This document shows, piece by piece, positions 8,533-15,551 of a stretch of DNA of 64,000 bases; position 1 is the first letter of the stretch, and the number at the start of each line of letters is the position of its first letter. The notes under the pieces were generated by a model. The model worked only from the letters and a program-made list of their open reading frames with translations. It ran no database searches and was not told where the DNA came from. Origin of the DNA: Solimonas sp. K1W22B-7 (GTDB taxonomy: Bacteria; Pseudomonadota; Gammaproteobacteria; Nevskiales; Nevskiaceae); the NCBI RefSeq assembly GCF_003428335.1, contig NZ_CP031704.1:744001-808000 (forward strand), written 5' to 3'. The translations under genes and the position numbers were made by a program.

Positions 8533-9546
8533 TCAGCTGCTGCCGGCCGCCTTCTCGCGCTGCGCATACCAGGCCACCGCATCCCGCACCGTCTCCGCCA
8601 CCGGCCGCGGATTCCAGTGCAGCTCGCGGCGCGCCTTGCCGTTGTCCATCCGCTGGAAGGCGTTGGACAGGAACACCGCATCGGTGCTCACCAGGTAATC
8701 CTTGCGCCGCAGCAGCCTGAAGATCCGTTCCGCCACCCAGGCAATGGAATACGCCAGGCGTAGCGGGACCAGTTTCGGCGGCGGATTGCCGCGCTCCGCC
8801 GCCGCCATGGCGTAGAACGCCCGGTTGCTGATGAACTCGTTGGCGATGATGTAGCGCTCGCCAATGCGGCCATGCGCTTCCGCCAGCACCGCAGCCTCCG
8901 CGACATCGCGGATGTCCACCATCGGCGCCCCGGCATCCAGCGCGTACTTCATCGCCCCCCTGGCGGTCTGCCACAGGGCACCGCCATGCGGCGTCGGCTG
9001 GAAATCCTCCGGGCCATAGGTGTTGGCCACGCACAGCGCCACGCCCGGCAGGCCCTGCTCGCGGCAATACGACAGGAAGCGCGTCTCCGCCTCCAGCCGC
9101 GTGAGGATGTAGGCCGACGCACGGTCGCGCCAGTTGAAGGGGATGTCCTCCGTCACCGGGCCGTCCGGGTTCAGTCCCAGCGTGCCCATGGTGCTGGTGA
9201 AGATGAAGCGCTCCACGCCGCAGGCCAGCGCCGCATCCATCGCGTTGACCAGGCCCTCGACGTTGTTGCGGCGCAGCGGCGTCGTATCGGTGAGCCAGAA
9301 GCGCGGATCCAGCACGTTGTAGAACACGCTGCCACAGCCCTCCATCGCAAGGCGCAGCGACGCCGGGTCCAGCACATCGCCGTGAATCACCTCAACCGGC
9401 AGGCCCCGCAGGGCCTCCGCGTTGCTGGTCTTGCGCAGCAGCACGCGCAGCTTCCTGCCCCGTGCGGCCAACAGCCGGGCCACGTGGCTGCCCACGAAGC
9501 CGCTCGCGCCAGCGACCAGCACGGGCTTCTCCAGCGGGCTCTGCAT
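8533..9546 (-). CDS. NAD-dependent epimerase/dehydratase (extended SDR), YxxxR variant
   Basis: Extended short-chain dehydrogenase of 337 residues, similar in layout to dihydroflavonol-4-reductase/3-beta-HSD-like enzymes. The cofactor loop is GASGFVGSH (residues 13-21) and the catalytic region is FTSTMGTLG followed by SAYILTRLEAE. Where these enzymes normally have Y-x-x-x-K, this one reads Y-I-L-T-R, so the lysine is replaced by arginine. The last 70 residues form the usual substrate cap. It is followed on the same strand, 11 bases upstream, by another epimerase-type gene and a SnoaL-like gene, suggesting a three-gene operon (11185 down to 8533) acting on one small hydrophobic substrate. Confidence 0.8.
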   Translation of the reverse strand: MQSPLEKPVLVAGASGFVGSHVARLLAARGRKLRVLLRKTSNAEALRGLPVEVIHGDVLDPASLRLAMEGCGSVFYNVLDPRFWLTDTTPLRRNNVEGLVNAMDAALACGVERFIFTSTMGTLGLNPDGPVTEDIPFNWRDRASAYILTRLEAETRFLSYCREQGLPGVALCVANTYGPEDFQPTPHGGALWQTARGAMKYALDAGAPMVDIRDVAEAAVLAEAHGRIGERYIIANEFISNRAFYAMAAAERGNPPPKLVPLRLAYSIAWVAERIFRLLRRKDYLVSTDAVFLSNAFQRMDNGKARRELHWNPRPVAETVRDAVAWYAQREKAAGSS

Positions 9547-9557
9547 GCGGCTCTCCT

Positions 9558-10667
9558 TCAGAAATCGGTGGGTGCGAGAATCTGCTTGCCGTAGTGCTGG
9601 CTCACCAGCGCCCAGGGATTGGCATACGGGCCGCGGCCTTCGCGCCTTCTCTGCGCCGCGAAGTGAGCGCGCATCAGCATCCGCAGCAGCGGGCTGAGCG
9701 CGCGCACGACGAGGCGCTTGCGCCCCATCGCCTCGGCCATCCAGGCCAGCGTCTGGCGCCAGTCATGCTCTTGGAACTCCAGCAGCGCCTGCGCCTCCGT
9801 GGTGTCGAACCAATCCGTCAGGCCCCAGCCGCGATCATCCCCGGGGTCGCCCGGCAGGCTGGCCGAGGGGCCCAGCCGCCCGATGCCCAGGGCCTGCATC
9901 AGGTCGTCCTCCAGCCCGCGCTCCAGCAGCACGTAGGACTCGTTGCCGCCGATCAGCAGGATCTTGCCGTCGATGGCCGAACCCCGCTCCGCGGCATTGG
10001 CAAAGGCCAGCGCCGCATCGCGCGCGTCCACCGCGTGGATGCGGTTGTCGCCCGGCGTGGCACGCGTCAGCACCCGGTACTCCGGCCCGGTGGACGACAT
10101 CCCGTCCGGCGAAATGATGCCGCCCAGGCGCAGCAGCGCATGCGGCAGGCCGCTGGCCGCCACGATCCTTTCCCCCGCCACCTTGTCCTCGCCGTAGCAC
10201 TCCACCGGGTTCACCGGCGTCTGCGCCGTGACCCGCTCCGGGTGGCGATGGGGGTTGCGCGAGCCATACACCGAAGAGCTGGATGCCTGGATGAACACCG
10301 GCGCCTGCGGCAGCGCCTGCGCCGCCTCCACCAGGTTGTGCGTGCCTTCCACGTTCACCTTGCGCGCGAACTGCGGGTTCTTGTAGCAGGGCGGCGCCAC
10401 CACCGCCGCCAGGTGCACGATCGCGCCCGGCCGCTGCTCCGCCAGCAACGCGCGCAACGCCTCCGCGTCGAGCAGGTTCACGAACGCCGGCCGCAGTTCG
10501 CCGGGCTGCCCCGGCCCCGGCTGCAGCGCCGCGGCCACCGGCAGCGTCGCCTGGTTGCGCAGGTCCAGCGCAATCACCTTGTGCCCGCGCCCGAGCAGGA
10601 TCGCCGTCACACGCTTGCCGAGCTGGCCCATGGCGCCCGTCACCAGGATGGTCTTGTTTGCCGACAT
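9558..10667 (-). CDS. NAD-dependent epimerase/dehydratase (extended SDR)
   Basis: Oxidoreductase of 369 residues. The N-terminus reads MSANKTILVTGAMGQLG, with the cofactor loop TGAMGQLG. IVHLAAVV and IQASSSSVYG precede the catalytic YGEDK (YxxxK), so unlike its neighbour this enzyme has the full catalytic set. The C-terminal 80 residues, rich in Arg and Ala, extend beyond the usual epimerase core. The ATG at 10665-10667 sits directly at the Rossmann strand; the reading frame stays open far upstream but carries no recognisable domain there. It is probably cotranscribed with the SnoaL-like gene 17 bases upstream and the epimerase downstream. Confidence 0.85.
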   Translation of the reverse strand: MSANKTILVTGAMGQLGKRVTAILLGRGHKVIALDLRNQATLPVAAALQPGPGQPGELRPAFVNLLDAEALRALLAEQRPGAIVHLAAVVAPPCYKNPQFARKVNVEGTHNLVEAAQALPQAPVFIQASSSSVYGSRNPHRHPERVTAQTPVNPVECYGEDKVAGERIVAASGLPHALLRLGGIISPDGMSSTGPEYRVLTRATPGDNRIHAVDARDAALAFANAAERGSAIDGKILLIGGNESYVLLERGLEDDLMQALGIGRLGPSASLPGDPGDDRGWGLTDWFDTTEAQALLEFQEHDWRQTLAWMAEAMGRKRLVVRALSPLLRMLMRAHFAAQRRREGRGPYANPWALVSQHYGKQILAPTDF

Positions 10668-10684
10668 GCCTTCTTCCGGTGAAC

Positions 10685-11185
10685 TCAGGCTGCAGCGCGG
10701 CGCGCCGCGGCCTTGATGATCTTCTGGCGCAGCCAGTCCGAGATGTACACCGAGAAGAACGGTGTGACGATGTCCTCGCGCAGCCGCGTCAGCGTCGACG
10801 ACCGGATGCGCCACTGGCCGCCGCGCTTCTCGTAGGTCTCGTGGTAGTGCCCGTAGCCATGCATGCTCAGCCCCGGCGCCAGGCGGACGAAATCCTCCAG
10901 CGCCCAGATGCCGCGCGCCGTCGTGGGCGAGGTCAGCTCCAGTTCCGGCGCATGCACCTGGTGCACCGTCACCTGCTTCGGTTTTCCCAGGGCGTCGCGC
11001 ACGAAGGCGATGAACTCGTCGGCGCCGTCGATCTTCCTGCCGCCGCTCTCGCGGGTGTCGCTGGCGAAGTCGTCGGTGAAGAGGCCGCGCCAGGCCGCCC
11101 AGTCCTTGGCGTCGAGCAGGCGGCAATAGCGTGCCTTGAGCTGCTTGAGCGCCTCGATGTCGTGGATCGCTTCGATATCGTTCAT
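10685..11185 (-). CDS. SnoaL-like / NTF2-family protein
   Basis: Cone-shaped alpha+beta barrel protein of 166 residues, of the SnoaL_4 type found as dehydratases, cyclases or binding proteins acting on polycyclic or aromatic substrates. The pattern LKARYCRLLDAKDWAAWRGLFTDDF at the N-terminus and the YEKRGGQWRIRSSTLTRLRED strand pair near the C-terminus are characteristic. It is first in a probable operon with two extended SDRs, a combination seen in steroid, terpene or aromatic side-chain metabolism (inference). The ATG at 11183-11185 was preferred to the one at 11218, which falls inside the promoter/operator described separately. Confidence 0.75.
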   Translation of the reverse strand: MNDIEAIHDIEALKQLKARYCRLLDAKDWAAWRGLFTDDFASDTRESGGRKIDGADEFIAFVRDALGKPKQVTVHQVHAPELELTSPTTARGIWALEDFVRLAPGLSMHGYGHYHETYEKRGGQWRIRSSTLTRLREDIVTPFFSVYISDWLRQKIIKAAARRAAA

Positions 11186-11201
11186 GGCCGGCCGGGGTCT
11201 G

Positions 11202-11235
11202 GATATATGAAACAACAATGTTGATTACAACATTG
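11202..11235 (-). promoter_or_regulatory. Promoter with overlapping palindromic operator
   Basis: On the minus strand, TTGTAA (11225-11230) and TATATC (11202-11207) are 17 bases apart. A perfect palindrome CAATGTTG-ATTA-CAACATTG (11216-11235) covers the -35 and part of the spacer, a typical repressor position (TetR-like geometry). It would control the SnoaL/SDR operon. Confidence 0.55.
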
Positions 11236-11252
11236 GTGGCCGGAATTTGCCA

Positions 11253-11693
11253 CTACCCCCGGCCTTGCGCCCCTGCCGCCCTTTTCCCCTTCACCTTCCC
11301 CATCGCCCCACCTTCCGCCGCCGCCAGGATGCGCCGGAAACTCGGGCACTCCAGGTGACTCGGCGCCCTGCAGGCCGCGGCATGGCGCAACCCGTCGCGC
11401 ATGATCGTCATCCGGCGGATCGTGAGTTCCAGCTCGTCCGCCTTGGCGCTGAGCATGGGCCGGTCGATGCGCAGCCCCTCGGGCGCGAACATCCGCCCGA
11501 TCTCCGCCAGCGTGAAGCCCGCCGTGCGCCCCAGGCCGATCAGCGCCAGGCGCTCCAGCACCGCCGGCGCAAACTGCCGGCGCAGGCCGCGGCGGCCGAT
11601 CGAGCCGATCAGCCCTTTCTCCTCGTAGAAGCGCAGCGTCGCAGGCGCCACGCCCGAGCGCTGCGCCACCTCGCTGATGTCCAGTTCCGCCAC
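11253..11693 (-). CDS. MerR-family transcriptional regulator
   Basis: Regulator of 146 residues. The N-terminal winged HTH contains ISEVAQRSGVAPATLRFYEEKGLI (about residues 5-28), then the GRRGLRRQF wing, and a coiled-coil dimerisation helix follows (KADELELTIRRMTIMRDGL). The C-terminal segment has two cysteines in ACRAPSHLECPSFRR, possible metal or redox ligands; it lacks the four-cysteine SoxR cluster. A GTG at 11691-11693 with GAGG upstream was chosen. It is divergent from an MFS efflux gene, with a dyad between them, so it probably controls that pump and itself. Confidence 0.8.
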   Translation of the reverse strand: MAELDISEVAQRSGVAPATLRFYEEKGLIGSIGRRGLRRQFAPAVLERLALIGLGRTAGFTLAEIGRMFAPEGLRIDRPMLSAKADELELTIRRMTIMRDGLRHAAACRAPSHLECPSFRRILAAAEGGAMGKVKGKRAAGAQGRG

Positions 11694-11700
11694 GGGCTTG

Positions 11701-11720
11701 ACCTCAAGTGCACTTGAAGT
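11701..11720. promoter_or_regulatory. MerR-type dyad operator, SoxR-box-like
   Basis: ACCTCAAGTGCACTTGAAGT is a 20-base dyad with one mismatch, close to the SoxR box CCTCAAG-N4-CTTGAGG. It lies between the MerR start and the MFS gene, overlapping the MerR ribosome binding region, and follows a TTGACC hexamer (11698-11703). Confidence 0.5.
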
Positions 11721-11767
11721 TGCACAGTGCAGCCATCGCCATCCGAAGGCAAGAGCAGGGAGCCCGC

Positions 11768-13330
11768 ATGAACACCTCAATTCGTACCGCCACCTCCAAC
11801 CCGGCAGGAGCGGAGCCCCTCTCCCGCTTGCGGGAGAGGGGTGGGCGAGGGGATGGATCCCCCGAGGTAGGGCAACGCAGGAGCAGGTGCCGAGGAGAGG
11901 GTTTCTGTGAATCTCTACAGGGCCAGCCTGTCCGCGAGTTGAAGAACCCCACCCCACGCCCCACCTGGCCCCTGGCCGCCCTGTCGCTGTCCCTGCTGCT
12001 GTCCTCGCTGGGCACCAGCATCGCCAATGTCGCCCTGCCGACGCTGGCGCAGGCCTTCTCCGCCAGCTTCCAGCAGGTGCAATGGATCGTGCTGGCCTAC
12101 CTGCTGGCCATCACCACGCTCATCGTCGGCGCCGGCCGGCTCGGCGACCTCGCCGGCCGCCGGCGCCTGCTGCTGGGCGGCACCGCCCTGTTCACCGCCG
12201 CCTCGGTCCTCTGCGCCATCGCCCCGACGCTGTGGCTGCTGGTCGGCGCCCGCGCCGTGCAGGGCCTGGGCGCCGCCGTGATGATGTCGCTGACCATGGC
12301 CTTCGTCGGCGAGATCGTGCCCCGCGAACACAGCGGTGCCGCCATGGGCCTGCTCGGCACCATGTCCGCCGTCGGCACCGCGCTGGGGCCCGCGCTGGGC
12401 GGCCTGCTGATCTCCACGCTGGGCTGGCGTGCGATCTTCCTCGTCAACCTGCCGCTGGGCCTGCTGGCGCTGCGTCTCTGCCGGCAATACCTGCCCGATA
12501 TCCCTCCTGCTCCGGCTGCACGCCTGCGCTTCGACAGCCTCGGCACGCTGCTGCTGGCCCTCACGCTGGCCGCCTACGCGCTGGCCATGACCCTGGGGCG
12601 CGGCAGCCTCGGCCCGCTCAACCTCGCCCTGCTGCTCGCCGCCGCCGTCGGCACCGCGCTTTTCATCTTCGTCGAGGGCAGGGCGGCCGCACCCCTGATC
12701 CGCCTGGCGATGTTCCGCGATCCCGTGCTCAGCGCCGGCCTGGCCAGCAGCGCCCTGGTCGCCACCGTGATGATGGCCACGCTGGTCGTGGGCCCGTTCC
12801 ACCTGTCCCGCGCGCTGGCACTGCCTGCGGCGCTGGTCGGCATCGTCATGTCCGCCGGCCCGCTGGTCGCCGCGTTCGTGGGCTTGCCCGCCGGCCGCGG
12901 AGTCGACCGCTACGGCGCACGGCGCCTCGGCGTCGTCGGGCTCACCGGCATGGCGCTCGCCTGCGTCGCCTTGGCCCTGTTGCCGGCCGCGCTCGGCATT
13001 CCCGGCTACGTCATCCCCCTGGTCCTCCTCACCGCCAGCTACGCCCTGTTCCAGGTCGCCAACAACACCGCCGTCATGGCCGGCGTGCGCCCCGATCAGC
13101 GCGGCCTGGTGTCCGGCGTGCTCAGCCTGTCGCGCAACCTCGGCCTCATCACCGGCGCCTCCGCCATGGGCGCCGTCTTTGCCGCCGCATCGGCGGCCAC
13201 CGACATCGGCTCGGCCAGCGCCGAAGCCGTCGCCCACGGCACGCACTTCACGTTCGCGGTCGCTGCGATCCTGATCCTCCTGGCCCTTGTCATCGCCATG
13301 GCCGCCGGCAAGAGACCTCTCACCCCGTAG
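11768..13330 (+). CDS. MFS drug-efflux transporter, DHA2 (EmrB/QacA) type, with repeat-derived N-terminus
   Basis: Inner-membrane proton-driven efflux pump of 520 residues. Motif A GRLGDLAGRRRLLL, the ARAVQGLGAA region and the motif C-like GPALGGLLISTLGWRAIFLVNLP identify the 14-helix DHA2 family. The reading frame from the ATG at 11768 (GGGAG upstream) begins with about 60 residues that are not transporter sequence. Residues about 17-49 are the translation of a dispersed palindromic repeat (11816-11913) found elsewhere in this window as intergenic DNA. Either the pump carries a cytoplasmic N-terminal extension created by repeat insertion, or translation starts later, for example at the TTG just before KNPTPRPTW. 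It is divergent from the MerR gene. Confidence 0.8.
   Translation: MNTSIRTATSNPAGAEPLSRLRERGGRGDGSPEVGQRRSRCRGEGFCESLQGQPVRELKNPTPRPTWPLAALSLSLLLSSLGTSIANVALPTLAQAFSASFQQVQWIVLAYLLAITTLIVGAGRLGDLAGRRRLLLGGTALFTAASVLCAIAPTLWLLVGARAVQGLGAAVMMSLTMAFVGEIVPREHSGAAMGLLGTMSAVGTALGPALGGLLISTLGWRAIFLVNLPLGLLALRLCRQYLPDIPPAPAARLRFDSLGTLLLALTLAAYALAMTLGRGSLGPLNLALLLAAAVGTALFIFVEGRAAAPLIRLAMFRDPVLSAGLASSALVATVMMATLVVGPFHLSRALALPAALVGIVMSAGPLVAAFVGLPAGRGVDRYGARRLGVVGLTGMALACVALALLPAALGIPGYVIPLVLLTASYALFQVANNTAVMAGVRPDQRGLVSGVLSLSRNLGLITGASAMGAVFAAASAATDIGSASAEAVAHGTHFTFAVAAILILLALVIAMAAGKRPLTP
11816..11913 (+). repeat. Dispersed palindromic repeat inside a coding sequence
   Basis: Hairpin CCCCTCTCCCGCTTGCGGG plus the conserved tail GAGGTAGGGCAACGCA...GAGGAGAGGGTTTCTGT. 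Closely related copies lie at about 33064, 39666, 40413 and 62446; here it is read in frame within the MFS gene. Confidence 0.75.
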
Positions 13331-13458
13331 CGCCGGACCGGCACCCTCGGCACGGGTGATTCCCGCTTCCCCGCAGGCCCGTAGGATGCGGAGCAAACCG
13401 CATCATTCGCGCGGGCGAAACAGCGCAAACAGCGCACACGGCAAAAAAGGAAAAACCA

Positions 13459-13788
13459 ATGAAACCTCTCCAGCTCACCGCCATCCTGCTGTGGCTGCTG
13501 ATCCTCGGCATCACCCTGCGCGCCGTGCTGGCCCTCGGCAGCGACGGCGGCATGGTCTTCCTCACCGACCTCGCCCACCCCTGGCGTCTGCAGTTCAACG
13601 CCGACCTGCTGATCCACCTGCTGCTGTTCGCGGCCTGGGTGTTCTGGCGCGAGAAATCGAAGCGGGCGGGCGGGATCTGCGCCCTGCTGTGCCTGATGGG
13701 CGGGCTCTTCACGCTGCCTTACCTGCTGTTCGCGCTGCACCGCGCCCAGGGCGACGTGAGGAAATTCCTGCTGGGTGCGCAGGCCTGA
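13459..13788 (+). CDS. Small integral membrane protein (3 TM)
   Basis: Protein of 109 residues with three hydrophobic segments: residues about 5-27, 48-63 (LLIHLLLFAAWVFW) and 70-92. The layout, with WRLQFNADLLIHL before the second helix and WREKSK after it, resembles small membrane proteins annotated DUF1475/DUF2834; this assignment is tentative. Good purine-rich sequence (AAAAAAGGAAAAACC) precedes the ATG. Function unknown. It follows the MFS gene on the same strand with about 128 bases between, so it is probably independent. Confidence 0.65.
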   Translation: MKPLQLTAILLWLLILGITLRAVLALGSDGGMVFLTDLAHPWRLQFNADLLIHLLLFAAWVFWREKSKRAGGICALLCLMGGLFTLPYLLFALHRAQGDVRKFLLGAQA

Positions 13789-13944
13789 AAGCGGGGGCGC
13801 CTGAGCGCGGTGAACCCTGATATCCCCGGGTACTTTTGAAGGTTTATTTTCGTTCTTCGTCAAAATTAGATTGTGACAAAGCGTAGTGTTTGCTCTACTC
13901 GCTCCCATGCAGGGCTTTTCCTGTGGATCTATAAGGATTTCGAC

Positions 13945-14505
13945 ATGGCGGGGAAGAAGAAGGCAGCCAAGAAGGACGCGAAGAAGGCGACCAAGAATTC
14001 CGGCAAGGCGATCGCAAAGAAAGCCGCAAAGAAGGCCGAGAAGAAGGTCGCGAAGAAACCGGTGAAGAAGCTGGCTGCCAAGAAAGCGCCCAAGAAAGCC
14101 GTGAAGAAGGCCGAGAAGAAGGCCGCCAAGGCCGCGAAGAAGGCCGAGAAGGCTGCGAAGAAGGCCGTGAAGAAGGTGGCGAAGAAAGCCGCCGTGAAGC
14201 CGGCGAAGAAGGCAGTTGCCAAGAAGGCAGTGGCCAAGAAGGCAGTGGCCAAGAAGGCCGTGAAGAAGGTGGCCGCGAAGAAGGCTCCCGCCAAGAAGGC
14301 CGCTCCCAAGAAGGCTGCCCCCAAGAAGGCCGCTTCCAAGCCGGCGACCAAGCCGGCCGCGAAGCCCGTGAAGAAGCTGGTGAAGAAGGCCGTCCGCAAG
14401 CCGGCGAAGAAGGCTCCCGTTGCCGCCGCCGTCGTCGTACCGGCACAGGAAGCGCCCGCCCCGGCTGAAGCTTCCGGCATCACCAGTGACGTAACGCCTG
14501 CCTAA
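13945..14505 (+). CDS. Histone H1-like Lys/Ala-repeat protein (AlgP-like)
   Basis: Protein of 186 residues made almost wholly of KKA/AKKAV repeats, such as AKKAVAKKAVAKKAVKK, giving a very basic, intrinsically disordered tail like eukaryotic H1 and Pseudomonas AlgP. Such proteins bind DNA without sequence preference and help compact it or tune transcription. The last 30 residues (VVVPAQEAPAPAEASGITSD) are acidic and not repetitive. The start ATG at 13945 follows AAGGATTTCGAC. A strong terminator follows at 14556. The repeated codons make the locus prone to length change. Confidence 0.8.
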   Translation: MAGKKKAAKKDAKKATKNSGKAIAKKAAKKAEKKVAKKPVKKLAAKKAPKKAVKKAEKKAAKAAKKAEKAAKKAVKKVAKKAAVKPAKKAVAKKAVAKKAVAKKAVKKVAAKKAPAKKAAPKKAAPKKAASKPATKPAAKPVKKLVKKAVRKPAKKAPVAAAVVVPAQEAPAPAEASGITSDVTPA

Positions 14506-14555
14506 AGCGCAAGCCGGGACAGCCCCTCGGGTTTTCCCAAGGCGAAAGAGAAAAA

Positions 14556-14604
14556 AGGGCCGGGTCCGACTTCCTCCGTGGCAAGTCGGGCCCGGCCCTT
14601 TTTC
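14556..14604 (+). terminator. Rho-independent terminator of the H1-like gene
   Basis: A 17-bp stem with one mismatch (14556-14572 with 14583-14599), 10-base loop, then TTTTT. The rest of 14605-14847 holds no gene that I can support. Confidence 0.85.
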
Positions 14605-14847
14605 ATTTCCCGGCCCCCTGGCTGCTGTACCGATTGCTGCCCTCCAGGGCAGGAACTCCTGCGCTCCACCGCCCTGTAGCCCCTGCGGAATGTGCTAATT
14701 TGCGCTCACGCATCACACCAGAGGCAGGCTAGCCAAGCCGCCCGCCGCAACACGCCGAGGAGCTTCCACGATGGTCCCGTTTTTCCGGCCGGCCCCGGCC
14801 CTGGCCAACGCGTCGGCGTTTGCCGGCCGCAGCCGCCCGCCCGTCGC

Positions 14848-15531
14848 ATGAAAGCCCCCGTCGCCCTCGTCGCCGCCCTGCTTGTCGCTGTGGCCGGCAT
14901 TGCCGGCTGGCAGGGCTACCGCGCGCTGAAGGACGCGCGCAGCGCGCTCGCCAGCCTGCAACCCGGCCCCATCGACGTGGGCTTCGCCCAGTCCATGATC
15001 CTGCATCACCAGCAGGCCATCGGCATGGCCCAGTTCATGATCGACGGCCGCCCTCCCGGCCTGGCGCATGCCATCGCCTTTGCGCAGCTCGAAGAGCTGG
15101 GGCAGATGCGCGGCTGGCTGACGCTGTGGAACCAGCCCCTGCAGCTCGCCGGCAAGCCGAGCATGGACTGGATGCTGCTCGGCAATGAGCCTCCCGGCCC
15201 CGAGCTGTCGCGCTACCTGCTCGACTGCCAGCGCTCGCCCACCGGCATGACCGGCCTGGCCACCAGCGAGCAGCTCAATGCCCTGCGCCAGGCACAGGGC
15301 CGCGAGCGTGACCGGCAGTTCCTCAGCCTCATGCTCGCCCACCACGAAGGCGGCATTCCCATGGCCCGCTTTGCCGCCGTGCAGGCGCGCCTGCCCGCCG
15401 TGCGCCAACTGGCCGGTCGCGTCGTGATGGAGCAGTCGCAGGAGATCAGCCGCATCCAGTTCATGCTGCAGGTGCTGGCCGACGCCGACGCCACCGCCGA
15501 CGCAGCCTTCGGCACGGCAACAAAGAATTGA
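14848..15531 (+). CDS. DUF305 family exported protein
   Basis: Protein of 227 residues with an N-terminal helix (APVALVAALLVAVAGIAGW) that anchors or exports it to the periplasm. Two DUF305 repeats are visible: GFAQSMILHHQQAIGMAQF and, later, FLSLMLAHHEGGIPMARF, each with the paired His and Met residues that in this ferritin-like four-helix family suggest copper or other metal binding. The start ATG at 14848 immediately precedes the signal; the open frame upstream is rejected. It ends 20 bases before the LVIVD gene and probably shares its transcript. Confidence 0.8.
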   Translation: MKAPVALVAALLVAVAGIAGWQGYRALKDARSALASLQPGPIDVGFAQSMILHHQQAIGMAQFMIDGRPPGLAHAIAFAQLEELGQMRGWLTLWNQPLQLAGKPSMDWMLLGNEPPGPELSRYLLDCQRSPTGMTGLATSEQLNALRQAQGRERDRQFLSLMLAHHEGGIPMARFAAVQARLPAVRQLAGRVVMEQSQEISRIQFMLQVLADADATADAAFGTATKN

Positions 15532-15551
15532 TCGATCCCCGGAGCAGAAGC

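Noticed and set aside
13945-14505. The Lys/Ala repeat gene as a possible tandem-repeat array or CRISPR-like locus
   Set aside because: Repeats are 9-12 bases, contiguous and in frame, encoding an H1-like protein; there are no spacers.
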